Source of the DNA: an uncultured Alphaproteobacteria bacterium
GTDB lineage: Bacteria; Pseudomonadota; Alphaproteobacteria; Puniceispirillales; Puniceispirillaceae
NCBI GenBank assembly: GCA_913064995.1
Contig: CAJYBL010000039.1
Coordinates: forward strand, 1-10,294
Direction: 5' to 3'
DNA: 10,294 nucleotides
In this document: one piece after another, positions 7,339-10,294 of the stretch
Layout: the number at the start of each line of letters is the position of its first letter
How positions within the stretch are numbered: the stretch's first letter is position 1
Notes under the pieces: generated by a model
The model's input: only the letters and a program-made list of their open reading frames with translations
What the model was told of the DNA's origin: nothing
The model's database searches: none
Program-made: the position numbers and the translations under genes

Positions 7339-8513
7339 CTATCAATCTCACCAAAAACAACATCCAGCGATCCGATGATCGCCACGGAATCTGCAAGCAT
7401 ATGGCCGCGCGAAAGATGATCCACCGCAGCCATGAAGTAAAATCCAGGGGCTCTGATCTTGCAGCGGTAAGGCCGGTTTGATCCATCAGCCACAACATAG
7501 ACGCCAAACTCACCCTTCGGTGCCTCGACAGCGGTGTAGCTCTCACCCTCGGGAACGTGAAAACCCTCGGTGTAGAGCTTGAAATGATGAATCAGCGCTT
7601 CCATCGAATTCTTCATCTCACCGCGCTTGGGTGGTGTGACCTTGTTGTTTTCAGCAAGCACCGGGCCCTCAGGCATATTGGCAATGCACTGATCAATAAT
7701 CCGCAGCGACTGGCGCATCTCCTCGACCCGGACGAGGTAGCGCGCATAGCAGTCACCTGTTTTGCCGATCGGAACGTCAAACTCCATCTCAGGATAAACG
7801 TCATAGGGCTGTGTTTTACGCAGATCCCAGGCAACGCCCGAGGCGCGCAGGCACGGGCCGGTCATGCCGAAATCAAGCGCATCTTCCTCGCTGATCACGC
7901 CAATATCTACGGTGCGCTGCTTGAAAATACGGTTGTCAGTCAACAGCATTTCCAGATCATCAATAAAAGACGGGAATTTTGCCGCCCATTGCGAAATCTC
8001 ATCAAGCAGACCGTCCGGCAAATCCTGATGCACACCGCCGGGGCGGAAATAGGCCGCATGCAGACGAGCCCCGCAGGCACGCTCATAAAAGCCCATCAAT
8101 TGCTCACGCTCCTCAAAGCCCCAAAGCAAGGGGGTCATGGCGCCAACATCAATGGCGAAAGTCGTAAGATTCATGATGTGATTGAGAATCCGGCCAATCT
8201 CGCAATACAGAACGCGAATATATTGCGCCCGGCGCGGCACCGTGATTCCCAGTGCTTTTTCGATCGACAGAGCCCACGCATGCTCCTGATTCATCGGTGA
8301 GACGTAATCCAACCGGTCAAAATAAGGCAAAGCCTGCAGGTAGGTCTTATGCTCGATCAGCTTTTCAGTGCCCCGATGCAACAGACCCACATGCGGATCG
8401 GCGCGCTCAATCACCTCGCCATCCATCTCCAGCACAAGGCGCAACACACCATGTGCCGCTGGATGCTGCGGTCCGAAATTCATGGTGATAGGTTTGATTT
8501 GCATTTCCGCCAT
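7335..8513 (-). CDS. nuoD: NADH-quinone oxidoreductase subunit D (49 kDa homologue, quinone site)
   Basis: NuoD forms the quinone-reduction site together with NuoB. It has 392 residues, close to other alphaproteobacterial and mitochondrial homologues, and stands as a separate gene rather than fused to nuoC. The N-terminal MNFGPQHPAAHGVLRLVLE (11-29) supplies His17 and His21; His21 matches the quinone-ligand histidine (bovine His59), and Tyr70 in RLDYVSP matches its partner tyrosine (bovine Tyr108), with the same spacing of 49 residues. The family signature LHRGTEKLIEHK is at 45-56. The C-terminus IGSLDVVFGEIDR is also typical. The fold descends from the large subunit of NiFe hydrogenases, without the nickel ligands. 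ATG at 8513-8511 is preceded by GGGAAG; the gap from nuoC is 11 bases. The TGA stop overlaps the nuoE start. Confidence 0.98.
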   Translation of the reverse strand: MAEMQIKPITMNFGPQHPAAHGVLRLVLEMDGEVIERADPHVGLLHRGTEKLIEHKTYLQALPYFDRLDYVSPMNQEHAWALSIEKALGITVPRRAQYIRVLYCEIGRILNHIMNLTTFAIDVGAMTPLLWGFEEREQLMGFYERACGARLHAAYFRPGGVHQDLPDGLLDEISQWAAKFPSFIDDLEMLLTDNRIFKQRTVDIGVISEEDALDFGMTGPCLRASGVAWDLRKTQPYDVYPEMEFDVPIGKTGDCYARYLVRVEEMRQSLRIIDQCIANMPEGPVLAENNKVTPPKRGEMKNSMEALIHHFKLYTEGFHVPEGESYTAVEAPKGEFGVYVVADGSNRPYRCKIRAPGFYFMAAVDHLSRGHMLADSVAIIGSLDVVFGEIDR

Positions 8514-8524
8514 GACAGTCTTCC

Positions 8525-9184
8525 CTACTCGCCCTTGCCCACTTTGTCAGCAGAACCAGCATCAATCTGACCCTGCATGCCTTCCCATGGGCTGAGAAAG
8601 TCAAAATCCCGAAATTCCTGTACCAGACTGACCGGTTCATTGACTACTCGGCGCAGCGTATCGTCATAGCGCACCTCGACATGACCGGTGAGCGGAAAAT
8701 CCTTGCGCAGTGGATGTCCCTCAAAGCCATAATCAGTCAACAACCGGCGAAGATCGGGATGACCGGCAAAGAATATGCCGAACATGTCCCACACCTCACG
8801 CTCGGCCCAGTTGGCAGAATTGAAAAGCCCAACAACGGACGGCGCCGTCTGTCCTTCATCGACCGGCATCAGGATCCGCAGACGCATGTTGTTTTTCATC
8901 GATAACAGCTGATACACCATCTCGAAACGTTCTGGCCTGTCCGGGTAATCAACCGCCGTCAAGTCAGTGAGCTGGTTGAATGAGGCGACCACGTCATCGC
9001 GCAGGCTGGTCAGCAAGGTGATCAGCGCCGGCGAGGTCGTCCGCAAAATGATCTGGCCACCGGAGATGTCAGCGCTGGAAACAGCATCACCCAGCAGATG
9101 CTGCAAGTGAACAACCATGGTTTCCAAAGCGGATGGCGCGGTATCTGTCGGCCGACCATCTTCGATTTGATCCATCTCTCCCAT
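8525..9184 (-). CDS. nuoC: NADH-quinone oxidoreductase subunit C (30 kDa homologue)
   Basis: NuoC is a peripheral-arm subunit without cofactors that packs against NuoD and NuoI. From the chosen start it has 219 residues. The family signature is fully present around residues 127-167: AEREVWDMFGIFFAGHPDLR, then RLLTDYGFEGHPLRKDFPLTG. The N-terminal 100 residues are less conserved, as usual. The C-terminus keeps EFRDFDFLSPWEG, followed by a short polar tail. Three in-frame ATGs lie close together (9190, 9184 and 9175). AGGGG at 9195-9191 directly abuts the first but is 6 bases from the second, so I take 9184; the alternative from 9190 adds Met-Leu. An 89-base gap separates it from nuoB, the longest in the operon. 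The stop is TAG. Confidence 0.96.
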   Translation of the reverse strand: MGEMDQIEDGRPTDTAPSALETMVVHLQHLLGDAVSSADISGGQIILRTTSPALITLLTSLRDDVVASFNQLTDLTAVDYPDRPERFEMVYQLLSMKNNMRLRILMPVDEGQTAPSVVGLFNSANWAEREVWDMFGIFFAGHPDLRRLLTDYGFEGHPLRKDFPLTGHVEVRYDDTLRRVVNEPVSLVQEFRDFDFLSPWEGMQGQIDAGSADKVGKGE

Positions 9185-9273
9185 TAACATCCCCTAAGAG
9201 TGGCCAACATAATGTTGCCTGTGTCTCGATATCAACCGGGCCGTCATCACAGATCCGGCAAAACTATTGACGT
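9185..9273 (-). other. nuoB-nuoC intergenic gap with a 13-base palindrome
   Basis: This is the longest gap inside the operon. It contains a perfect dyad, CAACAT-A-ATGTTG (9205-9217, plus strand), about 20 bases before the nuoC start. I see no U-run that would make it a terminator, no open frame and no convincing promoter. The rest looks like plain spacer. Confidence 0.45.
9191..9195 (-). promoter_or_regulatory. Ribosome binding site deciding the nuoC start
   Basis: AGGGG on the minus strand touches the ATG at 9190 but stands 6 bases from the ATG at 9184, a normal spacing. It therefore favours the second ATG. Confidence 0.5.
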
Positions 9274-9822
9274 TTACGTTCTGGCGATTGTCGCGGTGCG
9301 CCGGATTTTCTTTTGCAGTTGCAGCAGGCCATAGATCAAAGCCTCGGCGGTAGGCGGGCATCCCGGTACATAGACATCCACCGGCACAATCCGGTCACAT
9401 CCACGAACCACCGCGTAAGAATAGTGATAATAACCACCGCCATTGGCGCACGACCCCATCGATAAAACCCAGCGTGGTTCCGGCATCTGGTCATAGACGC
9501 GGCGCAGCGCTGGTGCCATTTTGTTGGTCAGGGTCCCGGCAACGATCATCACATCCGATTGCCTCGGACTGGGCCGGAACAGCATGCCATAACGGTCCAT
9601 GTCATAACGGCTTGAGGCCGAGTGAATCATCTCAACGGCACAGCACGCAAGGCCAAACGTCATCGGCCACAATGATCCGGAACGCGCCCAGTTGAACAGT
9701 TTATCCGCCTTGGCAATAACGAAACCACGGTTGGTGATTTCATCACCAACGGCCTTCAGGATCGCATCCTGGTCAGGACCCTGCGGGATCGGCGGTGCGG
9801 TATATGGGTCTATTACTCCCAT
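9274..9822 (-). CDS. nuoB: NADH-quinone oxidoreductase subunit B (cluster N2)
   Basis: NuoB (PSST homologue) holds cluster N2, the last Fe-S centre before quinone, and forms the quinone pocket with NuoD and NuoH. From the chosen start it has 182 residues. The N2 ligands are the adjacent Cys60 and Cys61 in FGLACCAVEM, Cys125 in SMGSCANGGG, and Cys155 in VPGCPPTAE. The family signature GCDRIVPVDVYVPGCPP lies at 141-157. The frame could begin seven codons earlier at ATG 9843, but no ribosome binding site precedes that codon. ATG at 9822-9820 has AAGGGG exactly 7 bases upstream, so it is preferred. It then overlaps the end of nuoA by 10 bases, giving likely translational coupling. The C-terminus is basic (KKIRRTATIART). 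The stop is TAA. Confidence 0.97.
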   Translation of the reverse strand: MGVIDPYTAPPIPQGPDQDAILKAVGDEITNRGFVIAKADKLFNWARSGSLWPMTFGLACCAVEMIHSASSRYDMDRYGMLFRPSPRQSDVMIVAGTLTNKMAPALRRVYDQMPEPRWVLSMGSCANGGGYYHYSYAVVRGCDRIVPVDVYVPGCPPTAEALIYGLLQLQKKIRRTATIART

Positions 9823-10178
9823 TCCAGAGCCCCTTTTTTCCATTCATAGATGAACCCAATCGTCAGTACGGCAAGAAATACCATCATTGACCAAAACCCA
9901 AACAGCCCGATACCGCCGAGCGAGACAGCCCACGGAAACAAAAAGGCCACTTCCAGATCAAAAATGATAAACAGGATGGCAACGAGGTAGAAGCGCACAT
10001 CAAATTGACGCCGCGAGTCCTCAAACGCGTCAAAACCGCATTCGTACGCAGCCATCTTTTCACCATCTGGCCGCTGATTGCCAAAAATGAACGCTGAGGC
10101 CACAAAAGCCGCGGACAATCCAAACGCAATCGCAATGAAAATGGCGATTGGTAGATATTCGGACAGAAACTCCGGCAC
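9813..10178 (-). CDS. nuoA: NADH-quinone oxidoreductase subunit A
   Basis: NuoA (ND3 homologue) is a small membrane subunit of complex I at the junction of the two arms, near the quinone channel. Its 121 residues show three membrane helices, at about 8-32, 62-84 and 89-111. The loop after the first helix contains YECGFDAF, with Cys47 equivalent to the ND3 loop cysteine used in mitochondria to follow the active/deactive change. FDLEVAFLFPWA (73-84) is the conserved second helix with its acidic pair. The start codon is GTG (10178-10176), supported by AGGGGAG at 10191-10185, ending 6 bases upstream, and by the usual MPEFLSEYLPIAIF-type beginning. It is the first gene of the operon in this window. 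The TAA stop lies inside the start of nuoB. Confidence 0.96.
   Translation of the reverse strand: MPEFLSEYLPIAIFIAIAFGLSAAFVASAFIFGNQRPDGEKMAAYECGFDAFEDSRRQFDVRFYLVAILFIIFDLEVAFLFPWAVSLGGIGLFGFWSMMVFLAVLTIGFIYEWKKGALEWE
9830..9835 (-). promoter_or_regulatory. Ribosome binding site deciding the nuoB start
   Basis: On the minus strand this reads AAGGGG and lies within the last codons of nuoA, 7 bases before ATG 9822. It argues for the shorter NuoB rather than the ATG at 9843, which has no comparable site. Confidence 0.6.
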
Positions 10179-10184
10179 CTGGCT

Positions 10185-10191
10185 CTCCCCT
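10185..10191 (-). promoter_or_regulatory. Ribosome binding site of nuoA
   Basis: On the minus strand this reads AGGGGAG, with 6 bases between it and the GTG codon of nuoA. It supports the non-ATG start, since no ATG in frame gives a full-length N-terminus. Confidence 0.7.
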
Positions 10192-10200
10192 AGTTCTCTC

Positions 10201-10244
10201 GCGGCGTTGCCACGGTCTCCGTTTGATTAATCCAGCACCGCCGC
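10201..10244 (-). repeat. Imperfect inverted repeat in the nuoA leader
   Basis: On the minus strand the arms GCGGCGGTGC (10244-10235) and GCAACGCCGC (10210-10201) can pair at 9 of 10 positions, with one G-A mismatch. The 24-base interior contains a second small hairpin, ACGG-AGA-CCGT (10222-10212). The whole lies 10 to 53 bases upstream of the nuoA ribosome binding site and does not include it. There is no U-run after it, so it is not a standard terminator. It could be a structured leader in the mRNA or an operator; which depends on the unknown transcription start. Confidence 0.4.
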
Positions 10245-10294
10245 AAAAGCAACCCCACAAGCCTCCGATAATGGCACAATCGGGCGCAGTTCCC

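Noticed and set aside
7557..8300. A 247-codon open frame on the plus strand opposite nuoD
   Set aside because: It lies wholly antisense to a clearly real, highly conserved gene, and its translation shows no recognisable domain. Such shadows are expected where the sense codons rarely create antisense stops.
9205..9217. Rho-independent terminator in the nuoB-nuoC gap
   Set aside because: The dyad has a 1-base centre, an AT-rich stem and no following T-run on the transcribed strand.
10226..10252. Sigma70-like promoter upstream of nuoA (TTGCTT at 10252-10247 and ATTAAT at 10231-10226 on the minus strand)
   Set aside because: The spacer is only 15 bases and the -10 box matches 4 of 6 positions. 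It would also place the transcription start inside the inverted repeat. Too weak to annotate; the true promoter may lie beyond the window.
10060..10260. A 66-codon minus-strand frame crossing the nuoA leader and start
   Set aside because: It overlaps the N-terminal half of nuoA in another frame, has a composition rich in Arg, Cys and Trp unlike a real small protein, and shows no ribosome binding site or homology I recognise.
1..10294. Extra genes inserted in the operon, as in some Rhodobacter and Paracoccus nuo clusters
   Set aside because: All junctions are overlaps or gaps of at most 89 bases, too small for an inserted gene, and none contains a plausible frame.

Overview
The window is the respiratory complex I (proton-pumping NADH:quinone oxidoreductase, NDH-1) operon of a bacterium. 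It lies entirely on the minus strand and reads from right to left. Twelve genes follow one another in the canonical order nuoA-B-C-D-E-F-G-H-I-J-K-L. All are complete except nuoL, which runs off the left edge after 268 codons. nuoM and nuoN would be expected just beyond that edge. I see no RNA gene, mobile element, CRISPR array, phage gene or broken gene, and no stretch over 300 bases without a gene.

The organism looks like an alphaproteobacterium of moderate GC content. nuoC and nuoD are separate genes, unlike the fused nuoCD of Escherichia coli. NuoG is short (686 residues) and lacks the extra N7 iron-sulfur cluster motif. NuoI and NuoB closely resemble the mitochondrial-type subunits. The lineage within the class cannot be fixed by reading alone; a marine or Rhodospirillales-like group is only a guess.

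Layout from right to left: a 116-base leader with an imperfect inverted repeat (10179-10294); nuoA and nuoB, overlapping; an 89-base gap; nuoC and nuoD; nuoD, nuoE and nuoF, overlapping in series; nuoG; then nuoH to nuoL, tightly packed apart from a 46-base gap before nuoJ. The gene products divide into three modules. NuoE, NuoF and NuoG form the NADH dehydrogenase arm, with FMN and the first Fe-S clusters. NuoB, NuoC, NuoD and NuoI connect it to quinone through clusters N6a, N6b and N2. NuoA, NuoH, NuoJ, NuoK and NuoL belong to the proton-pumping membrane arm. Every Fe-S ligand I looked for is present, so the complex looks functional.

I did not find an undescribed system here. The points worth a second look are modest: a possible structured leader, a palindrome in the nuoB-nuoC gap, a composition change along the operon, and several start codons where the obvious longest reading frame is probably not the real one.
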